From assembly GCA_031289515.1 (NCBI GenBank), contig JAITPH010000018.1:1-8725 (forward strand): a stretch of DNA of 8,725 bases. Reading direction: 5' to 3'. The translations under genes and the position numbers were made by a program. The stretch comes from Tannerella sp. (GTDB lineage Bacteria > Bacteroidota > Bacteroidia > Bacteroidales > Tannerellaceae). The notes under the pieces are model-generated. The model was given only the letters and a program-made list of their open reading frames with translations. It was not told the DNA's origin and did not search any database. Below, piece by piece: positions 8,401 through 8,725 of this stretch (its first letter is position 1; every line of letters begins with the position of its first letter).

Positions 8401-8539
8401 GCGATTCGGCAGGCGGATTAGCGAAACTTTCGCGCAGTTGCGATACGGTAACGAGCGTGTCTGTTGTCAACTTGTAAACAGGAGGCTGCGCCTGCGTTAT
8501 CAAGGCAACAAACAATAAAGGCAAAATACGGTGTATCAT
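5438..8539 (-). CDS. Secreted glycoside hydrolase of the GH106 (alpha-L-rhamnosidase) type
   Basis: The 1033-residue protein starts with a signal peptide (MIHRILPLLFVALITQA, cleavage likely near residue 17-18), so it is exported, probably to the periplasm as no lipobox is present. After it comes a hallmark of large Bacteroidetes GH106-like enzymes: FANPP (39-43), CYWWWLNSMVTKESITRDL (50-68) and a MKAKGYGGASI segment. The catalytic barrel seems to span about 35-540. Acidic candidates in conserved-looking contexts are D321/E324 (QTDSWEMG), E401 (HPESGGP) and E461 (AAEGPTS). A Rossmann-like segment follows at about 545-640, and a jelly-roll sugar-binding domain (about 875-1033) with NGRRFPLCWTPPYELDV closes the protein. 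Known family members release terminal alpha-L-rhamnose from plant or bacterial glycans. The exact substrate here is not predictable. The ATG is 3 nt after the GH92 stop, so the two are in one operon. No Shine-Dalgarno sequence is visible. Confidence is high for a glycoside hydrolase of this type, lower for rhamnose specificity. Confidence 0.85.
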   Translation of the reverse strand: MIHRILPLLFVALITQAQPPVYKLTTDTLVTVSQLRESFANPPAESRLRCYWWWLNSMVTKESITRDLTEMKAKGYGGASIIDAGSSNYDVAHKTVRGPVFLSDEWLVLYKHAVREADRLGIELSVNVQSGWNPGAPSITPEMAQKKLVSSDTLLHGGKHIRIVLSQPETKLLYKDVMVQAIPAPPSGSPVKNDAISNWAKKSFNQMIGWGGIFPLHELRENFDFKPEKAHIINKSDIIDLTNNFDGQTLEWDAPKGEWLVIRYGWTCTGATVSTSSDDWTGLSLDHLNPDAFELFRKTTIQPLVDAAKEAGGSVKYLQTDSWEMGTVNWTNRFPDEFKRFRGYDIAPYMPVMAGMIVESPEASNRFLHDLRKTVSDCVSENHYRLFAEYARSNGMDIHPESGGPHSAPVDALHMLGIGAFPQGEFWARANTHRVTDPQRLAVKQSACAAHTNGKRIVAAEGPTSIGPQWERSPKELKANIDRVFCSGVNRIEWHTFTSSPKEFGTPGNEYFAGTHFNPNVTWWQYAGDFIAYLNRCQYLLQQGLPVSDVLFYYGDDVPNFVFLREEFPELKFGYDWDKCDKRVVLNRLSVENGRIILPDGMSYRLLYLAPEQSIDLDVLKKIESLVRQGMTLVGAKPVFATGLSGFPRNDAELRDIADRMWGDGKQSTYDRKYGEGRILWGQNMTQILENMNVIPDFSFASPDSKTAMDYIHRHTADAEIYFVVNKFARHGINDFEYRYLTDLPDRYEQTECGFRVTGKIPHLWNPQTGELKKVITYREENGQTVLPLHFNPEGSVFVVFTEGKPERHIVEVRSGDRILFPDNKTGAGKNPLFDFTVHEDKLNSETSEAGIYTLKWSDNKTATLNFKKNPKVKNVAGEWKIYFSPEWGGTGAIVTDKLNWWNDLADEGNQYYSGSAVYTTNIGFTKEELKGKTIRLSLGELQEMAVVKLNGRRFPLCWTPPYELDVTKEIKEGDNQLQIEIVNLWPNRLIYDGKRPENQRLTKTNIVKFNAPDAEKLYRKSGLFGPVTFTLY

Positions 8540-8542
8540 ATA

Positions 8543-8725
8543 TTATTTTTTTTCATTTGACATTGAATACGGCGCATCCGAAACGTTCACACCGCGCTCT
8601 TTGTTTGGCTTGTCGGTCATCTCGAATACAATATCCGCGCCTTTCATCAGATCGGAATATTGAAAGAAATTCTTTGTATAATCCTGTCCGTTGTATTTGA
8701 TTTGACGGATATATCGGTTGGCCGG
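8543..8725 (-). CDS. C-terminal fragment of a GH92-family alpha-mannosidase
   Basis: The last 60 codons and the TAA stop of a gene entering from the right edge are present in the frame that starts exactly at 8725. The peptide runs from PANRYIRQIKYNGQDYTKNF through DLMKGADIVFEMTDKPNKER to a tail ending SNEKK. The order N-x-YIxxxxxNG, Y, then LMKGxxxxFEM-x-x-KPNK is the usual end of GH92 proteins, which are calcium-dependent exo-acting alpha-mannosidases, mostly secreted and common in Bacteroidetes glycan-use loci. Catalytic residues are outside the window, so activity and linkage cannot be judged. The gene is directly upstream of the GH106 gene with a 3-nt gap and surely cotranscribed. The family call rests on a short C-terminal motif recognised by eye. 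Confidence 0.8.
   Translation of the reverse strand, partial: PANRYIRQIKYNGQDYTKNFFQYSDLMKGADIVFEMTDKPNKERGVNVSDAPYSMSNEKK

Overview
The window looks like a chromosomal segment from a member of the Bacteroidetes, most likely order Bacteroidales. The evidence is two promoters that match the Bacteroides-type pattern (TTTG or TTG, a 20-nt spacer, then TAnnTTTGC), A/T-rich start regions mostly without Shine-Dalgarno sequences, and genes of Bacteroidales type, including a secreted GH106-family hydrolase next to a GH92-family hydrolase. The genus cannot be named from the sequence alone. Every supported gene lies on the minus strand, so transcription runs from right to left.

Right part (5438-8725): a two-gene piece of a glycan-degradation operon. 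The window opens inside the C-terminus of a GH92 (alpha-mannosidase family) protein, and 3 nt after its stop begins a complete 1033-residue secreted GH106-type (alpha-L-rhamnosidase family) hydrolase. A 66-nt gap then separates this operon from the next. The gap carries a strong Bacteroidetes-type promoter embedded in a perfect 13-bp inverted repeat.

Centre and left (168-5371): a compact housekeeping operon, smpB (tmRNA-binding protein for ribosome rescue), metH (cobalamin-dependent methionine synthase, all four modules) and tsaD (tRNA t6A threonylcarbamoyltransferase). The gaps are 25 nt and 1 nt. All three genes look intact. They share a loose link to protein synthesis: rescue of stalled ribosomes, methionine supply and modification of ANN-decoding tRNAs.

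Left edge (1-167): beyond tsaD there is a second promoter with the same -7 box, a short leader that can fold into a hairpin, an unusually strong Shine-Dalgarno sequence, and the first 17 codons of an unidentified gene with a hydrophobic N-terminus.

I found no RNA genes, mobile elements, CRISPR arrays or obviously novel system. The most interesting non-coding signals are the palindrome around the smpB promoter and the leader at the left edge, whose hairpin arm could also pair with the Shine-Dalgarno sequence.
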